A stretch of DNA of 64,000 nt from Strongylocentrotus purpuratus (GCF_000002235.5 NW_022145611.1:12605382-12669381), one strand, 5' to 3'; counted from the first letter of the stretch, positions 11,481 to 24,648 are shown. Numbers and translations are program-made. The notes: a model not told the origin generated them from the letters alone.

Positions 11481-14400
11481 CCAAAGGGGGGGGGGGGGGT
11501 TTTCGGTTTTTTTAGGGGGGGGGGGGTTTACATACATTAAAATTCCAAAGGGGGGGGTTTGAACCCCCAAACCCCCCCCCCCCCTGCGTACGCCCCTGCC
11601 TACAACTAGCTTCGCCAACAATCTAACACCCGTGGATCAACAATTCGCCTGTCCATCTACCGCTAGCTTCTTAACAATTTACCATCAGTCAAGCTACAAA
11701 TTGCCATACGCCTACCACTAGCTTTGTCGACAATCTAACATCCGTGGAGCAACAATTCGCCTGTCCATCTACCGCTAGCTTCTTAACAATTTACCATCAG
11801 TCAAGCTACAAATTGCCATACGCCTACCACTAGCTTCGCCAACAATCTAACATCCGTGGAGCAACAATTCGCCCATCCATCTACCGCTAGCATCTTAAAA
11901 AATATACCATCCGTCGAGCTACAAATTGCCACACGCTTACCACTAGCTTCGCCAACAATCTACCATCCTATAAGTTTCCATTCGTCTACCACTAGCCTTG
12001 TCAACAATATACCATCCGCCATGCAACAAGTCACCTTTCATCTACCACTTGTTTAGTTAACGAGCTTCCATCCGCCGTGCAACAAGTCACCTTTCACCAA
12101 GCACTAGCCTCGTTCATAACGTATTATTCCTCAGGTAACTACGCACCTTCCATCAACTACTAGCATCTTCAACGATCTTCCATCCGTCATGCAACAACGC
12201 ACACGTTTCAACGTACAGTTTGGTCTTTGGTCATTTAAGTTTTGAATATTTATCTAATTGATAATGAATATTTTTGAGAAAAAACAAGTCTACACCTACC
12301 ATCCGTCGAGCAACATGTCGCCTTTCCGTCTGTCACGAGTTTGGTCAGCAATTTATCACACATTACGAAACAAGTCGCCTTCCATGATCCACCACTAGTT
12401 TGGTCAACAGTTTATCACCTTGAATCTACCAATGGCTTCACCACATTCTACTATTGCTCATGCAACTAGTCTCATTTCATCTACTCCTAGCTTGGTCAAG
12501 AATCTTCCATTCGCCATGCAATAAGTCACATTCCACCAACCACTTGTCAAGTTAACGATCATCCATCCGCCTTGCTATTAGTCACCTTTCATCTACCACT
12601 AGCTTCGTTAATGATGTACTATTCCTCATGTAACTACGCACCTTCCATCTACTGCTAGCATCTTCAACAATCTTCCATCCACCATGCAGCAAGTCACCTT
12701 TCATCTACCACTAGCTTCGTTAATAATGTACTATTCCTCATGTAACTACGCGCATTTCATCTACCGCTAGCATCTTCAACAATCTACATTCCGCCATGCA
12801 GTAAGTCACTTTTCATCTACCACTAGCTTCGTATAATGTACTATTCCTCATGTAACTACGCACCTTCCGTCTACTGCTAGCATCTTCAACAATCTTCCAT
12901 CCGCCATGGAACAAGTCACCTTTCATCTATCACTAGCTTCGTTAATAATGTACTATTCCTCATGTAACTACGCGCATTTCATCTTCCGCTATAGCATCTT
13001 CAACAATCTTCCATCCGCCACGCAACAAGTCACCTTCATCTACCACTAGCTTCATTAATGATGTAATATTCCTCATTTAACTACGTACATTTCATCTACC
13101 GCTAGCATCTTCAACAATCTTCCATCCGCCATGGAACAAGTCACCTTTCATCTACCACTAGCTTCGTTAATAATGTACTATTCCTCATGTAACTACGCAC
13201 CTTCCATCTACTGCTAGCATCTTCAACAATCTACCATCAGCCATGGAACAAGTCACCTTTCATCTATCACTAGCTTCGTTAATAATGTACTATTCCTCAT
13301 GTAACTACGCACCTTCCATCTTCCGCTAGCATCTTCAACAATCTTCCATCCGCCACGCAACAAGTCACCTTCATCTACCACTAGCTTCGTTAATGATGTA
13401 CTATTCCTCATTTAACTACGCACATTTCATCTACCGCTAGCATCTTCAACAATCTACCTTCCGCCATGCAGTAAATCACCTTTCATCTACCACTAGCTTG
13501 GTTAATAATGTACTATTCCTCATGTAACTACGCGCATTTCATCTTCCGCTAGCATCTTCAACAATCTTCCATCCGCCACGCAACAAGTCACCTTCATCTA
13601 CCACTAGCTTCGTTAATGATGTACTATTCCTCATTTAACTACGCACATTTCATCTTCCCCTAGCATCTTCAACAATCTACCTTCCGCCATGGAACAAGTC
13701 ACCTTTCATCTACCACTAGCTTCGTTAATAATGTACTATTCCTCATGTAACTACGCACCTTCCATCTACTGCTAGCATCTTCAACAATCTTCCATCCGCC
13801 ACGCATCAAGTCACCTTCATCTACCACTAGCTTCGTTAATGATGTACTATTCCTCATTTAACTACGCACATTTCATCTACCGCTAGCATCTTCAACAATC
13901 TACCTTCCGCCATACAGTAAATCACCTTTCATCTACCACTAGCTTGGTTAATAATGTACTATTCCTCATGTAACTACGCGCATTTCATCTTCCGCTAGCA
14001 TCTTCAACAATCTTCCATCCGCCACGCAACAAGTCACCTTCATCTACCACTAGCTTCGTTAATGATGTACTATTCCTCATTTAACTACGCACATTTCATC
14101 TTCCGCTAGCATCTTCAACAATCTACCTTCCGCCATGGAACAAGTCACCTTTCATCTACCACTAGCTTCGTTAATAATGTACTATTCCTCATGTAACTAC
14201 GCACCTTCCATCTACTGCTAGCATCTTCAATAATCTACCTTCCGCCATGGAACAAGTCACCTTTCATCTACCACTTGTTTGGTCAAACATCTTCCATCCG
14301 CGATGATCCGCCATGCAACTTTTCACCTTTCATCTACCACTAAGCTAGCTTCGTTATGTAACAACACACATTTTATCTAACATTTGCTTCGTCAACAATC

Positions 14401-15012
14401 TACTCTCCGTCGAGCAACAAGTCGCCACCCATCTACCACTAGCTTTGTCAACAATCTACCTTCCGTCGAGCAACAAGTCGCCACCCATCTACCACTAGCT
14501 TCGTCAATAATCTACCTTCCGTCGAGCAACAAGTCGCCACCCATCTACCACTAGCTTCATCAACAATCTACCTTCCGTCGAGCAACAAGTCACCATCCTT
14601 CTACCACTAGCTTCGTCAACTATCTACCTTCCGTCGAGCAACAAGTCACCATCCATCTATACCACTAGCTTCGTCAACAATCTACCTTCCGTCGAGCAAC
14701 AAGTAGCCATCCTTCTACCACTAGCTTCGTCAACAATCTACCTTCCGTCGAGCAACAAGTCACCATCCATCTACCACTACGCTAAGCTACAATTCGCCCT
14801 TCCACACACCAATAGCTTGGTCAATCGTCTTTCATTCGTAAGGAAATAAATTGCATTTTCCACCTACTACTACCTTGGTCATCAATTTATCACTCGTCAA
14901 TAACGGGTCGCCTTTCTTCTACTAGTGTCTACCGCGACCTTGGGCAACAAACTATTATCCACCGAGCAACAAATTGCCCTTCCATCTATCACATGTTTCA
15001 TCAAGAATCTAT
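9750..15012. repeat. Composite satellite, about 5.3 kb, three sub-arrays
   Basis: A continuous block of related C/T-rich minisatellite units. At about 9750-11200, short 'cgtcaacaat' and 'caaccaccctc' motifs combine into a higher-order unit of about 207-234 bp (landmark 'aacgtccgtcaag' near 10043, 10264, 10730 and 10937). At about 12600-14300 the unit is about 110-114 bp (landmark 'tcttcaac' at 12661, 12773, 12883 and 12997), containing 'aagtcacctttcatc' and 'gtactattcctcatg'. At about 14380-14790 the unit is about 62 bp ('ctaccttccgtcgagc'). The stretch at 11200-12600 is a mosaic of all three. Shared words such as 'taccactagcttcg' show a common origin. No open frame spans the array. Confidence 0.9.
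11324..11598. mobile_element. G/C-run element inserted in the satellite (probable hAT-like fragment)
   Basis: The satellite is interrupted after 'catcacgaaac' and resumes at 'cctacaactagc'. The insert has long T and A runs, then G and C runs, and ends, read on the minus strand, in CAGGGGCGTACGCAGG, a hAT-type terminus. The left terminus is not recognisable and no target duplication matches, so the copy is probably truncated. Confidence 0.5.
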
Positions 15013-15583
15013 GAAATCACAGGTAAGATAAACTACAATTATGTCACAGGTAGGTGATAACAGTTTTTAAATGATTAAGTTTATCATATGATGGAAAAAC
15101 TTACATTTGCTTTATTATGGTTTGCACAGGCAAAAAAATCATCATAGGCCGTTAAAGGTCAATTCTTTTGATGAAATACTAAATTTTTCCACCATTTCCA
15201 TCAAATAAGATTTTGATAAAGGAAAGATTGATTTGATTTACATGATAACACAAGTAGGGGATACTGTTGCGATAAAATCTCAAACATACATTCAAGCATG
15301 TTTATTCAGCGTTTTCTCAGACTGGAACATACTGAGAGAGGAACGACCTAATGAGCAAGTTAAAGGTATTTAGTCCCGTACGTTACCAACATTCTTAAAG
15401 TATAGTATACCCAATAATAATGAAGTTAATAGCACTATTACTGGGATAAATAAGAATTAAAATGACTATCATAATATTGATATTTTGTGTATATCTCTCT
15501 ATTCTTGGTAACGAACGGGACAGCAAATTACAAAATACATTAGACTTGTCTTAATGTCATGCTTTATCGATATAGAGAAGTGT
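15013..15583. other. Intergenic, nothing recognised
   Basis: AT-rich unique sequence between the satellite and the orphan exon. No gene or repeat is recognised. Confidence 0.4.
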
Positions 15584-15691
15584 TTAATATTCAGGTGCAA
15601 CAAAGAGCAGGGAGAAAACGAAAGATGTGATGGCGACAAAGATCACGGCGATGACGGGGATGACGCTACATATAGCAACTAGTAAAACGGG
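15584..15691 (-). CDS. Orphan candidate terminal exon encoding one membrane helix
   Basis: On the minus strand a textbook splice acceptor (polypyrimidine tract ending 'aatttctcag') is followed by 35 codons and a TAA. The peptide starts PVLLVAICSVIPVIAV and continues as an unbroken hydrophobic segment to FVAPEY at the C-terminus, enough for one transmembrane helix. Third codon positions are GC-rich (gtc atc ccc gtc atc gcc gtg) inside AT-rich DNA, which favours real coding sequence. It could be the last exon of a membrane protein whose other exons lie at higher coordinates. I found no convincing partner exon and no AATAAA close downstream. Family unknown. Confidence 0.35.
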   Translation of the reverse strand, partial: PVLLVAICSVIPVIAVIFVAITSFVFSLLFVAPEY

Positions 15692-16597
15692 CTGAGAAAT
15701 TAAAAAAAACCCGTTCCCTGTACGGACGGTGTTGAACTTGATTTTTAACCAGCTTTTGTGAGTAACCAACAACCCAGTATGAAACACGGCAGTTGCAAAA
15801 TTATATTCATGAGCTCAGCAGTTTGAAGTGTTCTATTATGTCTATAAAGATTATGGTATGATTTACATTAAAAAAAAAAAACTAGAGCTTAATACATGAT
15901 CTGTGTACTCTTACTGGAACTATAATTGAAAAAGTAATTGATTGATTGAATGGTTTAGAGTACTGAAATTTATAGCCTGAAGGCTGAATTGCACTGAGTT
16001 GATAATAATGAAAAAAGATAATTTCAGATACATACGTGTACCAATCCTGGAATTATTATGACAATTAAGAGATAGTTACATTTATTATTTCTTTTGTAAA
16101 TCATTCTTGAACTAAATTGTTCCAGTTTTATTTCAATGCTACTAATAATCTCGTCGACTGCTTTGGTAAGTTTCTTCCACATTCATCTCCACAGCTTTGA
16201 TTTCCATAATTATTAACACAAATGCTGCTATTTTATACCGATAAAACACTTGTTTTCTTTATTTATGATACTAACCGCTAATACAGCAAATGTTTTTTTT
16301 CTACATTAGTTACATATGTTTACATCTTATATAACATTTATGTGATGTTTTTTGTTTTGTTATGACCTGTCATTACTTTGATTAATTTTCATATTTTGAT
16401 CTTGTTTTTTAGTTTTGTTAAATGTATATAAGATACCTTTGTCTGTTTTTGTTACCTTTTACTATGCATGTGTGCTGTTGGTGGTCTAGTGAGTTTAATC
16501 TTACAACACCAATTATTCTCCTCCTCCCTCTAGCTCCTCTTACTCCTTCTCTCCGTCTTCCTCCTCTTGCCGCTGCTGCCATTGTCTTTGATGATGA
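15692..16597. other. AT-rich region, nothing recognised
   Basis: AT-rich sequence with no clear coding exon. It would be intron if the exon at 15584-15691 is real and its gene continues to higher coordinates. Confidence 0.4.
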
Positions 16598-16996
16598 AAT
16601 GCGCTGCTGCTGCCGCTGCTGCTGCCGTGGAATGCTGCTACTGCTGCCGCTGCTGCCGTGCAATGCTGCTACCATGCAATGCTGCTGCTGCCAATGCTGC
16701 TGCCACTGCTGCTGCCATGCAATGCTGCTGCCACTGCTGCTGCCGTGCAATGCTGCTGCTGCTACTGCTGCTGCCGTGCAATGCTGCTACCATGCAATGC
16801 TGCTGCTGCCACTGCTGCTGCCATGCAATGCTGCTGCCACTGCTGCTGCCGTGCAATGCTGCTGCTGCTACTGCTGCTGCTGCCACTGCTGCTGCCATGC
16901 AATGCTGCTTCTGCTGCTGCTGCCACTGCTGCTGCCGTGCAATGCTGCTGCTGATGCTGCTACTTCCTCTACTGCTGCTGCTGCTACCGCCTCAGC
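16598..16996. repeat. Triplet-based (CTG/CTGCC) minisatellite
   Basis: The repeat is built from 'gctgctgcc', 'actgctgctgcc' and 'gtgcaatgctgctg' blocks. A larger unit of about 120 bp is itself duplicated (16655-16770 and 16775-16870). All plus frames and some minus frames stay open simply because the unit is a multiple of three, giving Cys/Ala/Leu-rich or Gln/Ser/Ala-rich translations. This is not evidence of a gene. Confidence 0.85.
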
Positions 16997-17030
16997 TTTT
17001 TACCAGAGGTATTGCAACCATTCACTTTGA

Positions 17031-18770
17031 TATTCAGTAAATTATCTATATTATGTATTTATCCATTTAGTTATTTTCTTTATCATCAACAGAGCTTTCG
17101 TTTCTCCAACTGAGGTTCCCGATTATACTAACAAAAATTACCATTGATATTATCTCGCCTATGTTTTTTCTTTCTCATTTTATTATTTTACTAACACGGG
17201 GTCATGCTGCTACCTTCCCGTGGTGATCCTGTTATGTGCAAGGGGTGTCGCTAGAAGGGCAGGAGAGAGGGGGCGACTTTTTGTCGACACGGTTGCCATA
17301 AATTTTTAACAAACAAATGAGAATAACATTAATCAGATAATAATTTGTTGACATATTTTCGACAAAACAATTTATAAGGAAGAAAATAAAAGTCATCAAG
17401 TTGTTTGGAGTTGCCAGCAAGGATGAAACAAAAATATTTAAATTTGCCGACAGGCTATGCTGACGGGGATGGAGTGTCACATCCCACACGCTCTTCTGGC
17501 GACGCCCTGGCTTTGCACTACTGAAGTAGCAATTAATATAATTGATCTTAACCAACTGCGATCATATGTTCCGATACTCTTTTGATGTTTCATGCTTTGT
17601 ATAGATTTGAAAGTCCAAACTATTTTGTCGTATGTTACAGCAAAAATAACCAATTACCTTGAACAGTGTAGTACATTATATCAGATGATCATATCAGGTT
17701 GTATATTCTCATGACTCTCGGGAAAGATCTATGGAGGTATTCATGTATTATGCAAATCAAAGTAAAACTTGTAGCAACTTACCTACACACGTATTGGAAA
17801 TCATTTCTACTATAAAAGCTAAATCCAATTGCGATTTTGTATTACGAAGGGATAAGCGATGGAAACTTTTTCGTGCTGGTTTTGGCCTGTATTTTGCTTA
17901 TTTCAGGCAAATACAGACGCCAATTCAAGCGCGGGGAAATGAACTCAGAATAGGATATAGCCTCAGGATCATTCCATGTCAAATCACCCTATGGTTTTGA
18001 CTCGACCATTTTTGATTTTGATGAAACTTAGTGTTCTTGTTGAGTGTGATCTCACAGCACCAAACCCCAAATTTTAGGTCAATCGGGTGAGGGGTTTGGG
18101 AGATACGGCCCACCAAATTTTGAGATTTTTGCAAAAATGGGGGTGGCAGGCCTACCTTTGAACCCTTGTATCTCGGGACCTAATGGGTCAATCTTCACAA
18201 AATTTGTATTGTTGGAAAGGGTATTCAATTAGGATTCAAAATCATTCGCCATTTTGAAAATTCGTAGATGTTGGGGTACTTTGACCTCTTGACCTAAGAT
18301 TTGACCTTGAAATTGACCTTGTGGATCACGTGACCTTGACAACATTTTTCATGAAATTTAATCTCTGACATGTTTACTAAAACATATCAAAGTTTCAGAG
18401 ATATTATATTTTTTTTTAAAGAGCAATATGGATTGAAAGTATCCATACTTACAGATATTCACAATAAACTCTATTATAATGTATACAATACATGCAATAC
18501 GCACAGTACAAAATACACATGCTTTTTTGTTCTAGTCAAGTCTAGTCAGCTCAAGAAAATGCCTGGGATTTTCAAGGGGGCAGCCCAAGTCAAAATTGTT
18601 CGGTATTCATCAGGGAACACAAAAACACTTTCAAACCTTTGTTCCCAGAGATTGGTCACGGGACCTACAGGCTGGTCTCCTATTATACCACAAGTGAGGG
18701 TTGACCTAGAAATAATAGTGATAGTGATAGGAGGCATGTTTGCTTCAGGCCATGTAAAAAAATATACATG
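17031..18770. other. Intergenic, no supported gene
   Basis: AT-rich unique sequence, then at about 17960-18360 a block with several 'ttgacctt' and 'gacctctt' phrases that looks like an interspersed repeat of unknown family. Frames at 17731-18000 and 18370-18846 have no recognisable domain. Confidence 0.35.
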
Positions 18771-19024
18771 TTTAGCGTCCCCGCCTGCTTCCTTTTTGGG
18801 GGCCGCCTCCTATTTTTTTTTAAAAAAATTTAAGGAAAAAATATGAAAAACACTGCTAAAATGGATCTATTTCTGATTTAAAAAAAAAAAAAAAAAAAAT
18901 TGTCGACCGCCATCTTGAAAAATAGCCCGAATGTCAGGGAAAATGTACCGAGCGGCCATTTTGAAAAAAAAAAAAAAAAGGGCCTCCTCCTCCTTCCTGT
19001 TTTTCGAAAAAACAGGACGCTAAA
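18771..19024. mobile_element. Small inverted-repeat element (MITE-like), 254 bp
   Basis: The ends are TTTAGCGTCC and its exact complement GGACGCTAAA. CATG flanks each side, either as a 4-bp target duplication or as part of the inverted repeat. The arms stay loosely complementary inward (gcctcctatt and gggcctcctcc type stretches), and A runs fill the middle. No coding sequence. Confidence 0.6.
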
Positions 19025-20025
19025 CATGATTCTTTTTTATTTGGCCTAAGAGCTCAGATTTTACTTTTTTGTGCTCTGCTTCTCTTGTTTTTCTGCATCT
19101 ATTGAAAGCGAATTATTTTGGAGTGGATTTAGCCTTAGGGTTATATACCACATTCAAGCTTTTCGTAAATATACAATATTGCACGATATATTTTCCAAAT
19201 AAGTAAGGAAGTTAGATTTTCAAGATTTTTAGCTAAATAAGATACGATTTTGTGACCGGAAGGCATATGCGAACGGAGCTTTTATTGGGACTTATGGACC
19301 TATCATCTCCAGGCACCCAGGAACTATACAATTTTAGCCAATCAGATTTTCGTTTGTCCATGACATCGGAATTTTCAAAATCTCAGGATACTAGTAATCA
19401 TATTACTTAGCCTAACTTGATTTATCCACAATCTTGATTTCATGAAACTTTCCTAACTCCCCAAACGGAGCTGACTGGACTACACGCCTAGTTACTGCTC
19501 GGAGAGGGGGAGGGAGCACTTTAAAATTGTGTCTTGTTGGGGGGGGGGGGGATAGGGTGCTTGAACACTCTCGGGCCTTGAAGGTTTTCGCGTCATGTAG
19601 CGTACAAAGGGGTAATGCAATCCCAATATTATTTACTGTAAGAGTTCTATATGGTAGTGTTTATATATTACGTGCGCTTAGATACATATTGACATAACTA
19701 AACGTTTTTGTTTAACGCTTATTGAAAATAACAATTGATGATGGGGGGGGGGGGGGGTGGATGGTAGTATCGTCATTTGTACATTTCTTTTTTCTTTTCT
19801 TCTTTATACTTCTGTTCTTTGTTTGTTTTTGATATTTGAATGTTAAGATATGTGTAATCTTATAACGCTGTTGGCCATAAGGTGGCCTATTTACCACAGT
19901 TTATGGAATGATTTTGACAATGATTTATTCTTAACAGATCTAGATAATAGTATACATTCTCAGATTAAAAAAAAATAGTTTGCAAGTGTTTGTTTGACAT
20001 GACTGCTAAAGCATGTGTGTGCTAC
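19025..20025. other. Intergenic, nothing recognised
   Basis: AT-rich sequence with short G runs near 19540 and 19744. No gene or clear mobile element. Confidence 0.4.
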
Positions 20026-20231
20026 CAGGTGTGGATCTAATTCGGGGGAGGGGGCGAGGGGCCTTGCCCCCCCCCCCCCGACAAAAAAAAAACGAGAGAT
20101 GAACTTAAGGAAAATAAGGGAAAGGGAAAGAGGAGAGAAAGGAAAGAAAGAAGAAAAAGAAGATAAGAAAAGGGGTAAAAAGAAGGGGATCGGGGGAGGG
20201 GGAGGGCCTTGCCTCCCCCTTCCCCCTCAGC

Positions 20232-20269
<38 letters not shown>

Positions 20270-20876
20270 GAAGGAAGGTCGGGGAAGGAAAAGAGGAAAG
20301 AAAGTGAAATAAAATAAAGAGGAAGAACAAATGAAAAGGGGAAAAAGATATGCTTTTGCGCCCCCCCCCCCCCCCAAACGAGACCAAGCGCCAGATATGC
20401 CTCAGGACACCACTGGCGTACTGATCGGGGAGGGTGGGGGGCAGCCCCCCCAAAAAAAAAAAATCAAAAAAAAATCAAAAAATCAAAAAAAAAATCAAAC
20501 GTGGTTTAATTCTAATTCGATTTCAGTGATTTACAAATGTTGTGAAATGACATAATTTTTAGTAAATTATACTGATTTATGAGTTTGTTGAGAAATGACG
20601 AATTCCCAAAGTTACATTCAGGCGAGAAATATGCTTATTTAGAAAGGTCTACATGTCAAGGCTCGCGGAACGGTGGGACTCAAGGCACGGCCCGCCCCCA
20701 CTATTTTGAAAAAAGTATATTCAAGAGAAGTAGGGAGAAAGAGAGAAAATAAATTGTGACCTGCCAGTGTCCCCCTCGACCCCACCAAGGGCCCTAATGC
20801 GTACCCCTGAATGTTTATCTGACCGTTATAAAAGTGTCATTAATATAGTATCAAAATATACTCGGGGGATCGAGCC

Positions 20877-20909
<33 letters not shown>

Positions 20910-20910
20910 A

Positions 20911-20941
<31 letters not shown>

Positions 20942-21290
20942 TTTTTTTGGAAAAAGTGTATTAAAGAGACAAAGAAAGAAAGAGAAAAAGAAAGAAAAAA
21001 AAGTGACCTGCCAGTGTCACAAAATAATGAGGTTTCAAAATATGCTCATCTGACCTTGATTAACTGCCTAATACCCCTGAGCTTCCGGGAGCTTTTACAC
21101 TGATGTAGACCTCTAAATAAGCATATTTCTCGCCTGAGTGTAACTTTAGGAATTCGTCATTTTCCAACAAACTCATAAAACAGTATAATTTACTCAATTT
21201 ATGTCATTTCACAACATTTGTAAATCACCGAAATCGAATTAGAATTCGATTGCCCCCCCCCCCCCCTCCCACCTTGTACTCTTACCTTCA
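20026..21290. mobile_element. G/C-run fold-back element, purine-rich repeats inside
   Basis: The left side begins 'caggtgtggatctaat', a degenerate form of the CAGG..GGATCC type terminus. Purine-rich units (aaggaaaag, gagagag) with alternating G and C runs follow, then 'ctggcgtactgat' at about 20413. The core around 20508-20660 recurs as an inverted copy at 21104-21250, so this copy folds back on itself. Long C runs (20878-20926) and a CA run lie between the arms. Related copies with the same core are at about 36.99-37.7 and 39.93-41.0 kb. The outer right boundary is uncertain. Confidence 0.6.
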
Positions 21291-22356
21291 ATTAGTATGA
21301 CGACGACCCTGCGCTGATAATCTAACAGCGTTTGAAACGGAGAGGAGCGCCAATTTCTGAAAATCCCGAAAGTCCTTGACAATTGGATATTAAACCGTCA
21401 CGTACCGGCCGTTTAGCCCCTGTGTATATTTTGGTGTCATAGGAGGACCGTACGTGGCCAATATTTCTTCTCACTTTCGCTTATACTTGCGTTTCGGTGA
21501 CAAGTACTATTCTAACCTTTGTAAACAAGCCTTAGGATTTTGAAACTGTATACTTTCAAATATGTTGTGATTACCACATATATACAGTTTTTCCTGTTTT
21601 GTATAATTAGCATAGATAAGGTAATGGTGGGTACAAATCGGAACATACTTTTTGATGGGAAAATTAAGTTTCTGTGTTTATTAATAATCAATAAATAAAG
21701 ATTTATCAACCGAGTTCACCTTGTGAGTTTAGTAGTATTATTGATTGTCTTTGCCCATGTTATTTCGCTTTGTACTGATTTCGATGTAAATTACTGTTGT
21801 GACAAGTAGTGACTAACATATGCCCTCACTGTGACCATTATACGGTAGAATATTCCCCAGACTGTGGAGATGGTGCACACGGTATATATGTAGAGGGCTT
21901 GCTTATATACCCCCCTCCTTGTCGGTTAACGAAATGTGATCATAAAGCAAAGATAGAATGGTCTTAAAGAGAGGAAACATCCCCCTCCCCAATTTAACTT
22001 TTTACGGTCTTGCCCCCTCCCCTCTATATAATTATATTTCTCTGTTCTATTTTGCGTGAATGCACAGTGCACATTATATCCGGGACATAATATGCAAGTA
22101 CATGTATATAATATACATATTGGGCCCTCATACATATAGGCTTTAACAAAATTGTTAAATTTTGTTTTGTCCTATCCGCGGAAACCAGGGCATTACTCCG
22201 ACAGTAGCCCTGGTCGTCCTGTTTTAAATGAATTGCTTTATTCATTGCAATATCATTCTGCTTATGACGTTTAAAAGAAAAGAGACATGAATAATTTGGC
22301 TATGCCGTATTTAGATTTCACTGTTTTTTTAGTCCTTCTATCTCCTTCTCTCTTTC

Positions 22357-22396
<40 letters not shown>

Positions 22397-23096
22397 CCCC
22401 CTCCTAAATAAATGTTATTTTTTGCAATGAACAGGAAACATCAATAAAAGTAGTCGGATCAAACAGGAATACATCAAAATAAATCAAGTTTATTCTCATA
22501 ATGAAAGATAAAAGTTCCTCCTTTCTCTTAAATAATTACATTTTTTAAACATAGAAAAAAGACACTACAATGTGGCCGTTTCTTAAGTATTCACAAGATT
22601 GTAATCCGAAATCAGCATAGGGCAGAGTTAATGTCTACTTGCAGTTTAGACAGAAAAAGAAGAAAGAAAAAAAAAACAAAGTAAATAAATAAAACAAACT
22701 TCTCACATAAAAATTAAAAAAGCTCCTAATATATTTTAGTAGTTAGAAGGGTTCATTGGATTTCAAAATATAAGTTATTTGTTTGAATTGATTTCGCTAT
22801 TATCGAGATTATCGGGATGGGAGGACCGGAGGGGTAGGACACATGTCCACTTTTAAAAGCCCAGTTATATTTCATCATCCTATAGTTACTGCTTTCTCGA
22901 CACACCACTGATCCTATGATTTAATTGCTTTCATCAAATCATGCTACCGATGTGATTATTGTTGCATAACACATATTTTCAGACACACTGTAAATTCAAA
23001 TCATCACAATGGTTGACCAGCGCATGTAACACCTCAGATCTTTTGTAACAAATGATCGCACAGAAAATGTCCACATGATAAATAACAAGCTGAATA
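21291..23096. other. Intergenic, no supported gene
   Basis: 21290-21480 is less AT-rich, and on the minus strand it has a good donor-like 'aattgaaggtaagag', so it might be an untranslated first exon, but no coding frame supports it. A (CT)n tract lies at about 22363-22392. The rest is AT-rich and unrecognised. Confidence 0.35.
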
Positions 23097-23242
23097 CAAC
23101 CTGGACCCCGTTTCATATAAGCTTTTTATCAATAACAAATGCTTGAATTCTAAGATAAACTAGCTCACACGATTTCAGTAGCTTATAACAATCATTTTAA
23201 CTTGTTATTGATAACAAGATTTATGAAACAGGACCCTGGTTG
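23097..23242. mobile_element. Palindromic MITE, 146 bp
   Basis: The termini are inverted: CAACCTGGACCCCGTTTCAT on the left, and on the right, read on the minus strand, CAACCAGGGTCCTGTTTCAT. Complementarity continues inward through 'ttatcaataacaa' and 'ttgttattgataa'. The whole unit can form one long hairpin. No coding sequence, family not assigned. Confidence 0.75.
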
Positions 23243-24468
23243 ATAGATGATATTATAAAATTATAAAATGCTTAAAGGCCCACTGCACTACTGGTAGCTA
23301 CTTGCGCCCTCTATATAACAAACAATGCCTAATCGGTGACCATTGGTCCCCCATGATCCTCTTTTTCTTATGTTAAGTGAGAGCTGAGTTGATGAGATAG
23401 CCACCTGTCCAATGACCTTGTAGAGCGGTTTAATCCCTCCTGTAAACTACGGCAGATAAGCTTTAAATACCATACATGCAATCACAATGTCATACAGTGT
23501 AATAACTCTATAACAGGGTCATTTTAGTTTTTCATTCAAAACACAATGAAACACATATCTAAAAGATTGATAAACATTATGATAGTCAGTAATATTTTCC
23601 ATGAACATGATGAAGAAGAAAAAAACAATTAAAAACAAAAGTCCTATACGGTTAATGAAATGCAATCTGTACAACATTCCCATCATGATATAAAAACAAA
23701 TCACAAAACAGTATTGCCAATTTAAAGGGAAATCAAACCTTAATAGCAAACTACTCTAGAAGAAAAACCAGAGAAACATACAGGTGAAAATAGTGAATGA
23801 AATTGGACAAAAATGAGAAAGTTATGCATTTTTGAAAGTTGCAACCACTATTATGGGTATGGCCTCTTCAAATTGGCTGAATAAAAATCGCCAATGCCTC
23901 TGTGATGTTTGTGGTGGACAACCATTTGTTGCCAACACACAATATGACTAAAAATTGTAAAACTTCAACAATGTATGACTCGGGATGGTCTTTTCTTTTT
24001 AGAGGACCTGTAATGATATACTCTCCTTAAAATATTTTGAGTAGTGCCCCAAGGGTGAAGGCACTTGGGAAAAAAATGATATTTGTGATACACAGCAAAC
24101 AGTAGACTTATCTATCACTACATCACTATCCACTGACAAAAAAACAATTCAAGATTCGCCTAGCTGTAGTGATTGCATATTTCATAATTTCTTAAAGGTA
24201 AAGACCAGTTATGGTCATGCGATTGCATTGTGAAAGAAACGTTGTGGAATCGATCATAAAAGGTTGATCATCTAGCATTTAGCATCTGCAAGGTTCTGGA
24301 ATCATCAAAATGATAAGAAATTTGGCCCATTCTTCGTAAAGTTACAAGCACTATGCACAGAAAGATGTATATGGGACTACCCTATATCTCTCAAAGACCA
24401 TGAGAGAAACAAATTTACCAAATATATGAATTAGTAGGCGGTTTCCCGGCAAATTTTTTATTATCATG
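23243..24468. other. AT-rich region with possible MITE ends
   Basis: 'tttaaagggaaatcaaacc' at about 23725 and 'cttaaaggtaaagaccag' at about 24190 look like single ends of TTAA-type MITEs, but matching opposite ends were not found. No gene. Confidence 0.35.
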
Positions 24469-24648
24469 TATTAGTCAAAACATATTCTTTCACATGATTG
24501 GTAATGAGAGCTTCCATTTCATTTTTTGAAATTGGGGCGTTTCCAATAAAGGGTTGGATATTAGTCAAAACATATTCTTTCACATGATTGGTAATGAGAG
24601 CTTCCATTTCATTTTTTGAAATTGGGGCGTTTCCAATAAAGGGTTGGA
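24469..24648. repeat. Perfect 90-bp tandem duplication
   Basis: Two copies, 24469-24558 and 24559-24648, look identical base for base. A perfect match in unselected DNA suggests a very recent duplication or an assembly artefact. The minus strand is open through both copies (30-residue repeat starting IQPFIGNAPISKNEME), but only because the unit is a multiple of three. No domain is recognised. Confidence 0.9.

Noticed and set aside
16422-17040. Overlapping Cys/Ala/Leu-rich and Gln-rich frames
   Set aside because: Triplet minisatellite. Several frames on both strands are open at once, the sign of composition rather than coding.
21290-21480. Possible untranslated first exon on the minus strand
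   Set aside because: A good donor-like site alone is weak evidence. No coding exon or transcript evidence supports it.
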